Shown one piece after another: positions 1 through 7,519 of a stretch of 28,813 nucleotides of DNA. Source of the stretch: a virus; the IMG/VR virus record IMGVR_UViG_3300032516_000139, positions 1 to 28,813 of that record. The stretch is one strand, 5' to 3'. A program made the translations under genes and the position numbers. Below the pieces are notes generated by a model. It was not told where the DNA came from. It saw only the letters and a program-made list of their open reading frames with translations, and searched no databases. The stretch's first letter is position 1. The number at the start of each line of letters is the position of its first letter.

Positions 1-30
1 TTAAGTGCTGTATCAACCGTTCAACAAAAC

Positions 31-1278
31 TTATGAAAAACTATATATTTCATAAATTCCGTTTTCTTGTTTCAACCTATCTTCAAATAAATTTGATTTT
101 TCTTGATAGTCCACAAGCGTTAATTCGGGATTACGGATCCCTATTTGTTCTTTATATAATCTTCTGCCTTCGTTTTCTATATTAATTGCTGCATTTAAAT
201 CTCTGTGATGCTTGTGTCCGCATTGCGGACACGTCCATTCACGTTCTTTTAAAGTCATCTCTGAATATTTATAACCACATTCAGAACATAGTTTAGATGA
301 AGGAAACCATCTATCAACTTCAATCACATTTCTGTTAGACCATTCAGCTTTATACTTTAAAATCTGTTTGAATTTATACAATGATAGTTCTTGAATTGCT
401 TTTGATAGTTTGTGGTTTTTTAACATTCCTTTTACATTTAAATCTTCAATCACTATGATTTGGTTTTCATCTAACAGTGAATTTGTTATTGAATGTAAAT
501 AGTTTTGTTTAATGTTATTTAACTTTTCATGTTTTTTTGCAAGCCTTAACCTTGCTTTTGTTTTATTATTTGATCCTTTAACCTTTTTTGATAGTTGCCT
601 ATGCAAATGTTTTAATGACCTTGAATTGTTTCTAATAGTTTTAATGTTTTCAAAAACTTCACCTGTTGATGTTACTATGAAATCTTTAATCCCTAAATCT
701 AAACCAATGAAATCATTGATAGGTTCTTTTCTTTTTATAATTTCATCTGAATTTACAAGTATAGATAAGAAAAACTTACCAGTCGTGGTCTTTGTCAGCG
801 TAGCTGACCTTATCCCACTTTGGTACTTGTTTAAATATTTATGATATTTATCAGAAGTTTTAAATTTTACTGATTTTAATTGTTTGTTAAGTGTTATTCT
901 GTTTGATAAAAAATCATTTTTACTTGATATGGCTTCTTCAGGGAATCTAACACTTGAAATGTTATCATGTTTTGATTTAAATTTTGGAAAGCCTGATTTG
1001 GTTTTGAAAAATCTTTGATACGCATCTAACATATTGATGATTGATTGTTTCAATACTTTTGTGTTGTGTTCTTTCAACCAATCAAATTCATTTGTTAAAT
1101 CTTGATGAAAATGATTTCCTAAATCTTTTAACCCTAAACTTGTTTTATCTGTTTTATACGATTCTATCTTTTTGGCTAAACAGTTATTATATACAAAACG
1201 ATAACATCCAAGAAGTTTACTAACGTAAACTTCTTGTTCCTTATCAAGATATAATCTAACTTTAATCGCCTTTAACAT
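31..1278 (-). CDS. tnpB: TnpB RNA-guided nuclease, IS200/IS605 (IS1341-type) element
   Basis: A 415-aa TnpB, the transposon-encoded ancestor of Cas12 that cuts DNA guided by an omega RNA made from the element's own end. The RuvC-like catalytic triad appears complete: Asp194 in GLDLGIKDF, Glu279 in VIEDLNVKGM and Asp360 in HHRDLNAAINI. A four-cysteine zinc finger (C331, C334, C350, C353; CSECG and CPQCG) sits between the second and third motifs. The N-terminal HTH-like region and full length are normal for the family, so it looks functional. No tnpA transposase is present, so mobility would depend on TnpA supplied in trans. The gene lies immediately downstream of the 119-aa gene ending at 1444 and close to the fibre cassettes. 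The start at 1278 lacks the A-rich leader used by the phage genes, which fits an inserted element. Confidence 0.95.
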   Translation of the reverse strand: MLKAIKVRLYLDKEQEVYVSKLLGCYRFVYNNCLAKKIESYKTDKTSLGLKDLGNHFHQDLTNEFDWLKEHNTKVLKQSIINMLDAYQRFFKTKSGFPKFKSKHDNISSVRFPEEAISSKNDFLSNRITLNKQLKSVKFKTSDKYHKYLNKYQSGIRSATLTKTTTGKFFLSILVNSDEIIKRKEPINDFIGLDLGIKDFIVTSTGEVFENIKTIRNNSRSLKHLHRQLSKKVKGSNNKTKARLRLAKKHEKLNNIKQNYLHSITNSLLDENQIIVIEDLNVKGMLKNHKLSKAIQELSLYKFKQILKYKAEWSNRNVIEVDRWFPSSKLCSECGYKYSEMTLKEREWTCPQCGHKHHRDLNAAINIENEGRRLYKEQIGIRNPELTLVDYQEKSNLFEDRLKQENGIYEIYSFS

Positions 1279-1280
1279 AA

Positions 1281-1290
1281 TACTATATAT
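1281..1290 (-). promoter_or_regulatory. Promoter-like motif before tnpB
   Basis: The plus-strand text TACTATATAT (minus ATATATAGTA) is identical to the core of the two longer motifs at 9531-9550 and 13387-13406. Here it lies two bases before the tnpB start codon, too close for a normal -10 box and leader. It may therefore be chance in AT-rich DNA or a promoter giving a near-leaderless mRNA. Confidence 0.25.
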
Positions 1291-1302
1291 AAAAATTTAA
1301 AT

Positions 1303-1322
1303 ACCAAAAATTACTTTTTGGT
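1303..1322 (-). terminator. Terminator-like hairpin upstream of tnpB
   Basis: ACCAAAAA (1303-1310) and TTTTTGGT (1315-1322) form an 8-bp stem with a 4-base loop. On the minus strand it is followed by an AT-rich, T-containing tract. It could reduce read-through from phage transcription into tnpB, as hairpins upstream of IS200-type genes are known to do. The stem is A/T-rich and weak, so this is tentative. Confidence 0.3.
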
Positions 1323-1404
1323 TAATATAATATTACGCCTTATATAACTAAGTTTATGAAAAGTTTAAAAAATTTTTTGATATTATATAATAATTAAATG
1401 AACT

Positions 1405-1430
1405 ACCAACTACACTAAAGATGTGGTGGT
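1405..1430 (-). mobile_element. Left-end imperfect hairpin of the IS200/IS605 element
   Basis: ACCA-CTACA (1405-1408 and 1410-1414, with A1409 bulged) pairs with TGTGGTGGT (1422-1430) around a seven-base loop. One G-T wobble is included. Imperfect subterminal hairpins with a bulge, upstream of tnpB, are typical of IS200/IS605 left ends and are recognised by TnpA in single-stranded form. The hairpin lies 14 bases below the stop codon of the 119-aa gene, so the insertion spared that gene. The right end is not resolved: the window ends 30 bases past the tnpB stop. The exact cleavage site and the target-adjacent motif cannot be fixed from one copy. Confidence 0.6.
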
Positions 1431-1443
1431 TTCTGGGTCAAAT

Positions 1444-1803
1444 TTACCATTTTGATTTTTTTGTTATTGATAGAGTGGTTTCGTCTTTTTGTTTATCAAT
1501 AATATCTTTAACTTCCTCCACACTTTCATATTTTGTATATATGATTTCAATATCTGGTTCAGGTATTACCTCTTTTACTACTGGTTTTACAAGAGAATCT
1601 TTATATTCTTTCCATTTTGTAAGACAAGAATTATAAATATTTAATAATTCATAATATTCTTCTCTTGCACATGTTGGACATGTAGCTGCTTGAGATCTTC
1701 CAAGAAGTTTAGAAGCGTTATTTATTAACTCATAACTAGAACTCGATTTACCAAAAAGATTTTCTTCAAAGTATTTGAAAAATTTAATTTCATTTTCATT
1801 CAT
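1444..1803 (-). CDS. Uncharacterised 119-aa protein with CPTC motif
   Basis: Not recognised. The protein is mostly charged and helical, with an N-terminal segment rich in Lys, Glu and Phe, a single CPTC pair near residue 42 that could bind metal or form a disulfide, and a Lys-rich C-terminus ending in KSKW. The start is preceded by the phage leader (AAAAAATAAT, then 10 bases, then ATG), which supports it as a real gene. It follows the RCC1-repeat gene after 18 bases, so it is probably the last gene of the fibre operon. The TnpB element begins just after its stop. Small DNA-binding or terminase-small-subunit roles are possible, but nothing in the sequence proves them. Confidence 0.75.
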   Translation of the reverse strand: MNENEIKFFKYFEENLFGKSSSSYELINNASKLLGRSQAATCPTCAREEYYELLNIYNSCLTKWKEYKDSLVKPVVKEVIPEPDIEIIYTKYESVEEVKDIIDKQKDETTLSITKKSKW

Positions 1804-1821
1804 AATTTTATATATTATTTT

Positions 1822-2928
1822 TTATAATTGCTTCCACGCTGTTCCTAAAATAGCTACTGGAATAGATCTACAGACTACTGAATTATCACCAATTTGTCCA
1901 AAGTCACCTCTCCCCCAACTCCATATATTACTTTGTGTATCAATAGCTATAACATTATATTGATTTACGATAACATCTTTAAATATATGATTGCCAAGAA
2001 CAGCTACAGGTGTTGAATATGTTACTCCTGTATTATTTAACCCCAATTCACCATAAGCACTATTTCCCCAAGACCATAATATTCCACTTTTATCTAAACC
2101 AAAAGTAGTTTGCCACCCAACTGCAACTTTTTTAAAAACATGATTACCATAAAGTAGAACCGGGGTACATTTATCTACTAATGTATTATCTCCCAGTGCG
2201 CCAAGATCAGCTCTACCCCATACCCAAGTTTGATCTAAATTATCAATACCAATGCTAACTTGCATGTTTGTTTCTATTTCAATAAAAGAATGATTTCCAC
2301 ATATAGCTACTGGAGTACTTTGAGCTACATTGACATTATTACCTAAAACACCATTTAAATTTCTACCCCAAGACCAAGCTAATCCATTATTTGTTAAACC
2401 AATATTTGTTTGTCTTCCAGCAGTTATTTTACAAAATACATGATTACCAAGAACAGCTACAGGTGTAGAATAATTTACTTTAAGATTGTTACCCATCTCT
2501 CCTTGTGTCCCTTGACCCCAACACCAAGCTGCTCCAGTACTATCTAGAGCAAGAAAATGAAAATATGCTCCTTTCACATGATTGAATATATGCGTACCAT
2601 ATATAGCTACAGGAGTTGATACACTAACTACACTATTAATAGCTAAATTTCCAAGACCATTATACCCCCATCCCCAAGATTTATTATTATTATCAATTGC
2701 GATATAAGTTCTATGATTGGATCCAGCAATTTTACAAAAAACGTGATTTCCACACACTGCTATGGGAGTTGATACACTAACTATAGTATTATTGCCTAAT
2801 TCACCACTATCATTCCTTCCCCAAGACCAAGCCTTACCTAATCTTATTATTGTAGAATCAAATCCAGCAATTGCAATTACATCATAATAGCATTTTGGTG
2901 ATGAATATATTAAATTTTTATGTCCCAT
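1822..2928 (-). CDS. RCC1-repeat seven-bladed propeller, probable fibre-tip adhesin
   Basis: A 368-aa protein made almost wholly of seven RCC1/BLIP-II-type repeats about 50 residues long. Each carries a W-x-W-G signature followed about six residues later by a Gly-x-Leu/Met/Ile-Gly element (for example WSWGRNDSGELGNN near residue 34) and an STPVA strand. Seven repeats are the number needed for a complete RCC1 beta-propeller. It begins MGHKNLIYSS, and its ATG overlaps the stop of the upstream fibre by one base (TAATG), so the two are translationally coupled. The MGH start is shared with the genes at 5322 and 20152, which also follow fibres. A role as receptor-binding tip carried by the fibre is inferred from this context. 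There is no signal peptide. A paralogue lies at 16969-18159. Confidence 0.9.
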   Translation of the reverse strand: MGHKNLIYSSPKCYYDVIAIAGFDSTIIRLGKAWSWGRNDSGELGNNTIVSVSTPIAVCGNHVFCKIAGSNHRTYIAIDNNNKSWGWGYNGLGNLAINSVVSVSTPVAIYGTHIFNHVKGAYFHFLALDSTGAAWCWGQGTQGEMGNNLKVNYSTPVAVLGNHVFCKITAGRQTNIGLTNNGLAWSWGRNLNGVLGNNVNVAQSTPVAICGNHSFIEIETNMQVSIGIDNLDQTWVWGRADLGALGDNTLVDKCTPVLLYGNHVFKKVAVGWQTTFGLDKSGILWSWGNSAYGELGLNNTGVTYSTPVAVLGNHIFKDVIVNQYNVIAIDTQSNIWSWGRGDFGQIGDNSVVCRSIPVAILGTAWKQL

Positions 2929-4790
2929 TATGTTCGTGTTGTTTTCATTGAACCTCTAACCAATGTAGGAGTGCCTGATAAAGCTGTTATAATAAATTTA
3001 ACTTGATTTGTAGCACTCACAGTATTTAATGCTGTTGGAGTATGTGTTTGTGTTGCAGAAGTAAAAGTCTTACCAGTCAAACCAGTTATTTTAGTTGTAT
3101 CTATATAAAAGTCGGTTGTTCCTGTTCCAGTATCTCCTTGTAGTTTAATGGTATTTATTGTATATCCATACTCTGCTGATAAATCCAATATATAAGTTTG
3201 ACCAGTAGCTGTAGAAACGTCTCTGAATTCAAATCCCAAACTTTCAACCACTTGAGTAACTCCTGATGTTCCACTAGTACCACTAGTGCCAGAAGTACCA
3301 CTAGTTCCTGAAGTTCCACTAGTTCCTGAAGAACCTGATTTTCCTGATGTTCCTGAAGTTCCACTTGTTCCAGAAGATCCAGATACTCCTATTCCAGATG
3401 TACCGCTAGTACCTGCTGGCGGTTGAACATAAAATGGTGTTTGAATAAATGAAGCCATAGCAGCTCCTTGATATATAAATGATATTGTTTTATTTGTTGT
3501 ACAAGTAGCCACAACCTTTACTGATATCCTATCACTTGTAAGAATACTGGTATCCGTTAATTGGGTGTAAGGTACAACATATTTTTTTTGTGAATTGGTT
3601 GAACCTGCTACAGAAGATATTAAAGTTCTATCTGCTCCAGCAATACCATATGTTGAAAATAGTAATGTTTGTGTACCGCCAGTTGAAACAACATAAACTT
3701 CAAAATGAATATATCCTCCAGTCGTATTTGATGAATATGCCCAAAAATTAAAAATCCACGTTCCTGCTGGTACTATAGTTGAAACAGGGAATAAACTAGT
3801 TGTTGTATAGGCATCAATTGTTGCCCCAACAACATCTTCTGGTGAATTAGTTGAAACATCAACTGATTCAATTACTTGTACACCATTAACAGGAGTTCTT
3901 GTTAATGTTTCTCTATCTACATTAATAGTGATTGGGGTTCCAGCCGATTCATTAATTACAGTTGTTGTTCTAATAAATGTTATAGTAGATCCAGTAACTG
4001 CTAGAATAACGTAAACCATTCCATCATTTGTTCCGCCAGAGATATTTATTTTTTGTCCTGCAACAAAACCATCTGTAATAAAACTACCACCATCACCTCT
4101 TGTCATAGTATCAGGAGTTGTTGCTGTAACAAATGCTATCGTATTATTTGCAACTATTGTTGGTAATATTAAATTAGATTCAACATTATCAAAATATAAA
4201 ATTTGTCCTGAAACTGCACCAGATATTCCAGATGTTCCTGATGTTCCACTATCGCCTGATGAACCTGATATTCCTGAAGATCCACCAGACCATCCAGATG
4301 TTCCAGATGAACCAGATATTCCTGAAGTTCCAGATGAACCAGATATTCCTGAAGTTCCAGATGTACCACTAGTCCCTGATGTTCCAGAAGTCCCTGATTC
4401 TCCTGATGTTCCTGAAGTCCCTGATTCGCCAGATGTTCCAGATTCTCCTGATGTTCCTGATGTCCCCGATTCTCCTGATGTCCCTGAAGTCCCTGATTCA
4501 CCAGATGTTCCAGATTCTCCTGATGTTCCTGATGTTCCAGATTCTCCTGATGTTCCAGAAGTACCACTAGTTCCAGATGAACCATAAAAACCATCTATAC
4601 CACTAGATCCAGAAATTCCAGATGTTCCATATCCACTAGTTCCTGATGATCCAGATATACCGGATGTCCCAATTCCAGATGAACCAGAAATTCCTGATGT
4701 CCCTGATGTTCCATCTCCACTGGTTCCGGATGATCCTCCTCCATTTAAAAGTACTTTACCACCAGGATCTAATACTATACCATATCCCAT
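2928..4790 (-). CDS. Collagen-like (Gly-X-Ser) tail fibre with conserved C-terminal domain
   Basis: A 620-aa fibre. A short N-terminus (MGYGIVLDPGGKVLLNGG) is followed by about 175 residues of Gly-X-Ser triplets (X = Thr, Glu, Ile, Ser and others). Then comes a globular beta-rich region at about 195-460. Its first part has the phage-tail pattern with DGFVAGQKINISG and NDGMVYVI, and its second part resembles a jelly-roll head. A second Gly-X-Ser block covers about 460-510, and a 110-residue C-terminal domain starts at VTQVVESLGFEFRD and ends MKTTRT. That last domain is about 84% identical by eye to the end of the 5323-7503 protein. The start has the standard leader (AAAAAATAAT, 8 bases, ATG), 16 bases below the DUF1566 gene. 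It probably forms trimeric fibres that carry the RCC1 protein encoded immediately downstream. Confidence 0.9.
   Translation of the reverse strand: MGYGIVLDPGGKVLLNGGGSSGTSGDGTSGTSGISGSSGIGTSGISGSSGTSGYGTSGISGSSGIDGFYGSSGTSGTSGTSGESGTSGTSGESGTSGESGTSGTSGESGTSGTSGESGTSGESGTSGTSGESGTSGTSGTSGTSGTSGISGSSGTSGISGSSGTSGWSGGSSGISGSSGDSGTSGTSGISGAVSGQILYFDNVESNLILPTIVANNTIAFVTATTPDTMTRGDGGSFITDGFVAGQKINISGGTNDGMVYVILAVTGSTITFIRTTTVINESAGTPITINVDRETLTRTPVNGVQVIESVDVSTNSPEDVVGATIDAYTTTSLFPVSTIVPAGTWIFNFWAYSSNTTGGYIHFEVYVVSTGGTQTLLFSTYGIAGADRTLISSVAGSTNSQKKYVVPYTQLTDTSILTSDRISVKVVATCTTNKTISFIYQGAAMASFIQTPFYVQPPAGTSGTSGIGVSGSSGTSGTSGTSGKSGSSGTSGTSGTSGTSGTSGTSGTSGVTQVVESLGFEFRDVSTATGQTYILDLSAEYGYTINTIKLQGDTGTGTTDFYIDTTKITGLTGKTFTSATQTHTPTALNTVSATNQVKFIITALSGTPTLVRGSMKTTRT
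2931..3262 (-). repeat. Direct repeat copy A: conserved fibre C-terminal domain
   Basis: This stretch encodes the last 110 residues of the fibre and is closely repeated at 5326-5655. Runs of dozens of bases are identical or nearly so, for example around 3065-3145 compared with 5460-5540. The two copies are in the same orientation, about 2.4 kb apart. Confidence 0.85.
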
Positions 4791-4806
4791 TTTATTTTAT
4801 TATTTT

Positions 4807-5322
4807 TTAAAAACTTCTAATAGCTCTAACATACCAAGTTTCATTTTTATTCTTATAATAAGCTCCACCAGTTGTCAAATTAAATCCTTGAGCACTTGTA
4901 TCTGGATCAGTCTGTTGACTAGATGACCAGTATATATAATATGAAACAGGCACTCCATTAGTATAATTTCCAAATCCTAAATGAACAGCATCATGAATTA
5001 ATGATTGTTCATTATAAGATGGCAAATACCAATCAGTATATCCACTTATTGATAAACTATCACATAATTCTGCAGCTATCCCAATAGTACTACACCCAGC
5101 GATTATATTATTTGTATTAGATTGACCAGTTCCAACATCTTCACTTGTTGAGATGCTTGTGCCTGAACAACCCCATATACTATTTGGCAAATCATTCTCA
5201 CATATAATATATCCATGAGTTCCTCCACTCCATGTATAAAAAACCATACCTCCTTCAAATATATCTCCTATATTTGCAGTTTTAATAATCTCTTCTTCAA
5301 ATATTAAATTTCTATGCCCCAT
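4807..5322 (-). CDS. DUF1566 (Lcl C-terminal type) lectin-like protein, probable fibre tip
   Basis: A 171-aa single-domain protein matching the DUF1566/Lcl C-terminal pattern: GDIFEGGMVFYTW near residue 18, IWGCSGTSIS, an IGTGQ-like GTGQSNT, AGC...GIAAELCDSL, GYTDWYLPSYNE, YWSSSQ, and a terminal WYVRAIRSF. The family is related in appearance to FISUMP domains and is often found in surface or adhesive proteins. The protein starts MGHRNLIFEE, almost the same as the RCC1 protein at 2928. Its ATG directly abuts the stop of the upstream fibre (TAA then ATG), so translation is probably coupled. Role as an exchangeable receptor-binding tip is inferred from position. Its WYVRAIRSF end is where diversity-generating elements act in some relatives, but no template repeat or reverse transcriptase is in this window. 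Confidence 0.88.
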   Translation of the reverse strand: MGHRNLIFEEEIIKTANIGDIFEGGMVFYTWSGGTHGYIICENDLPNSIWGCSGTSISTSEDVGTGQSNTNNIIAGCSTIGIAAELCDSLSISGYTDWYLPSYNEQSLIHDAVHLGFGNYTNGVPVSYYIYWSSSQQTDPDTSAQGFNLTTGGAYYKNKNETWYVRAIRSF

Positions 5323-7503
5323 TTATGTTCTTGTTGTTTTCATAACACCTCTAACTAATGTTGGAGTACCAGTTAAACCAGTTATTATAAATTTAACTTG
5401 GCTAGAAGTACTTACAGTATTTAAATCTGTTGGTGTATGCGTTTGTATATTTGATGTAAAAGTCTTACCAGTCAAACCAGTTATTTTAGTTGTATCTATA
5501 TAAAAATCAGTTGTTCCAGTTCCAGTATCTCCTTGTAATATTACTACATTTATAATATAATCATATACAGCTGATAAATCTAATATATATGTTTGACCAG
5601 TTGTAGTCGCAACATTTCTGAATTCAAATCCCAAACTTTCAACCACTTGAGTAACTCCTGATGTTCCACTGGTTCCACTTGTTCCTGACGAACCAGCTTT
5701 ACCGCTTGTTCCACTTGTTCCACTTGTTCCACTGGTTCCACTGGTTCCACTTGTTCCTGACGAACCAGCTTTACCACTTGTTCCACTTGTTCCGCTTGTT
5801 CCACTTGTTCCACTTGTTCCTGATGTTCCAGATGACCCAATACCCAACCCTGAAGTTATACTATGTAATCCGCCATCAGGATCTACTACTGCATTAGTAA
5901 AACCAACAGTTGATCCTGTATATATGTTTGTTAATCCTGTAATTACTATATTTGGAGTATATAAAACATCGTTTACTGTGTCATAATATAAATCTATATC
6001 AATTGTTCCTGTACTCCAACCAGATGAACCTGAAGATCCAGATTCTCCACTAGTTCCTGATGTTCCTGATTCTCCTGATGTTCCAGATGAACCACCAGAC
6101 CATCCAGATGTTCCAGATGAACCAGATATTCCTGAAGTTCCAGATGTACCACTAGTCCCTGATTCACCAGATGTTCCAGATTCTCCTGAAGTTCCTGAAG
6201 TTCCTGATTCACCTGATGTTCCAGAAGTTCCTGATGTTCCAGATTCTCCTGATGTTCCAGAAGTTCCTGATTCACCAGATGTTCCCGATTCACCAGATGT
6301 TCCACTAGTTCCTGATTCTCCTGAAGTCCCTGATTCTCCTGAAGTTCCTGAAGTCCCTGATTCGCCAGATGTTCCAGATTCTCCTGAAGTCCCTGATGTC
6401 CCTGATTCACCAGATGTTCCTCCAGTTCCAGATATACCAGATGACCCTCCAGACCAACCAGATGTTCCAGAAGATCCATATCCAGATGATCCAGATATTC
6501 CAGAAGTTCCAGATGTTCCAGATTCTCCTGATGTTCCAGATGATCCACTTTGACCGGAAGTACCAGACAAACCACTTGATCCAGATAAACCAGAAGATCC
6601 TCCTGACCAACCAGATGTTCCAGATGATCCAGATATTCCACTAGTTCCACTTGTTCCTGATATTCCTGACGTTCCACTAGTTCCTGAAGTACCACTAGTT
6701 CCACTAGTTCCACTAGTTCCTGAAGTACCACTTGTTCCAGATGTTCCTGATGATCCTCCTGTTCCAGAAGTCCCTCCTGTTCCAGAAGTTCCGCTAGTTC
6801 CAGATGAACCAGAAATACCACTTGTTCCTCCTGTTCCAGAAGTTCCACTAGTTCCAGAAGTTCCACTAGTTCCAGATGAACCAGAAATACCACTTGTTCC
6901 CGAAGTACCATAAAAATTACCATCAACACCACTAGAACCAGATGTTCCTCCTGTTCCAGAAGTTCCTCCTGTTCCAGAAGTTCCGCTTGAACCAGATTTT
7001 CCACTTGTTCCTGATGTTCCACTAGTCCCCTCCATTTTAATAAATGTTGAACCACTAATTCCTGGTAGATCTACTTCGTTACAAAGTATTCCAGCATCAC
7101 ATGTTAAATCAAAGAAAATACCATCAATACTATTATCCCATAATAAAACAGGATTAAAAGTTATTGGGAAGCTTTCCATAAAATCCTCAGGAAGTTTTTT
7201 AACAAGTTCCTGAGCGAATATTACCATCTCATTAAAAACTTTCATTCTATTGGTTAATCCAATAGTTGAATAATTTGGAGATGTAGTTGTATTATTTGTA
7301 AGATATATCCTAACTCCATATCTCTGCATAGAAGTTGAAGACATATCAAATGGAATTGGACAAATGAATGCAGCGGGGAACTTTGTTCTTGGATTTAATT
7401 CAATTTCATCTTCTAAAAGAACTTCACACCAAACAGATTTCCCATTTATTGTTGATGTTGATATCCAATTTTGTAAATATGATAGTACATTTGAATATGT
7501 CAA
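5323..7503 (-). CDS. Tail-completion-like domain fused to a long Gly-X-Ser fibre
   Basis: A 726-aa protein of unusual build. Residues 1-155 are globular and resemble small tail-terminator or completion proteins of Bacteroidota phages, with FPAAFICPIPFD, a central Ile/Leu helix and WDNSIDGIFFDL. From about 158 to 495 it consists of Gly-X-Ser triplets with a GVDGNFYG interruption. Residues about 495-550 form a YTPNI module shared with the 1577-aa hub. Another Gly-X-Ser block (551-616) and the 110-residue C-terminal domain ending MKTTRT follow. The start codon is TTG, supported by the leader AAAAAATAAT eight bases upstream; no better ATG is nearby. Its position directly after portal, connector and membrane-protein genes agrees with a neck or tail-completion role for the N-terminus. 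Fusion to a fibre suggests neck whiskers or collar fibres, which is inference. Confidence 0.88.
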   Translation of the reverse strand: MTYSNVLSYLQNWISTSTINGKSVWCEVLLEDEIELNPRTKFPAAFICPIPFDMSSTSMQRYGVRIYLTNNTTTSPNYSTIGLTNRMKVFNEMVIFAQELVKKLPEDFMESFPITFNPVLLWDNSIDGIFFDLTCDAGILCNEVDLPGISGSTFIKMEGTSGTSGTSGKSGSSGTSGTGGTSGTGGTSGSSGVDGNFYGTSGTSGISGSSGTSGTSGTSGTSGTGGTSGISGSSGTSGTSGTGGTSGTGGSSGTSGTSGTSGTSGTSGTSGTSGTSGTSGISGTSGTSGISGSSGTSGWSGGSSGLSGSSGLSGTSGQSGSSGTSGESGTSGTSGISGSSGYGSSGTSGWSGGSSGISGTGGTSGESGTSGTSGESGTSGESGTSGTSGESGTSGESGTSGTSGESGTSGESGTSGTSGESGTSGTSGTSGESGTSGTSGESGTSGESGTSGTSGTSGISGSSGTSGWSGGSSGTSGESGTSGTSGESGSSGSSGWSTGTIDIDLYYDTVNDVLYTPNIVITGLTNIYTGSTVGFTNAVVDPDGGLHSITSGLGIGSSGTSGTSGTSGTSGTSGTSGKAGSSGTSGTSGTSGTSGTSGTSGKAGSSGTSGTSGTSGVTQVVESLGFEFRNVATTTGQTYILDLSAVYDYIINVVILQGDTGTGTTDFYIDTTKITGLTGKTFTSNIQTHTPTDLNTVSTSSQVKFIITGLTGTPTLVRGVMKTTRT
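5326..5655 (-). repeat. Direct repeat copy B: conserved fibre C-terminal domain
   Basis: This is the partner of the repeat at 2931-3262, encoding the same 110-residue domain; about 92 of 110 residues match by eye. A third, more divergent copy of the domain ends the 1577-aa protein at 20152. The similarity continues across the stop codon into the first codons of the next gene. Confidence 0.85.
5855..6010 (-). repeat. YTPNI module in the 726-aa fibre
   Basis: This encodes about 55 residues beginning WSTGTIDIDLYYD, with the core LYTPNIVITGL, YTGSTVGF, VDPDGG and HSITSGLG. The copy at 21140-21300 in the hub gene is nearly identical, and two more distant copies lie at 20600-20985. Each is flanked by Gly-X-Ser triplets, so it behaves as a movable bead between fibre segments. 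Confidence 0.75.
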
Positions 7504-7519
7504 GATTTTATATTATTTT

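Noticed and set aside
1-30. Right end of the TnpB element
   Set aside because: No complete hairpin or boundary can be recognised in the 30 bases available; the end probably lies outside the window.
512-844. Plus-strand ORF inside tnpB, and other plus-strand ORFs (1041, 5661, 6369, 12123, 15995, 16238, 17861, 18748, 23858)
   Set aside because: They lie antisense to well-supported genes, have low-complexity or unnatural composition, and lack the A-rich leader.
4205-4740. Short regular DNA repeats that look like a CRISPR array
   Set aside because: The repeats are 9-base codon-triplet units in frame within fibre genes, with no constant repeat plus unique spacers and no cas genes.
4807-5322. Diversity-generating retroelement acting on the DUF1566 or FISUMP proteins
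   Set aside because: No reverse transcriptase gene and no template repeat with adenine-specific changes are visible in the window.
5994-7055. 353-aa minus-strand ORF and the 141-aa ORF at 4169-4594, rich in Leu/Glu/Gln/Val/His
   Set aside because: These are shadow frames of the Gly-X-Ser codon repeats. Their periodic sequence mirrors the real frame and no start leader is present.
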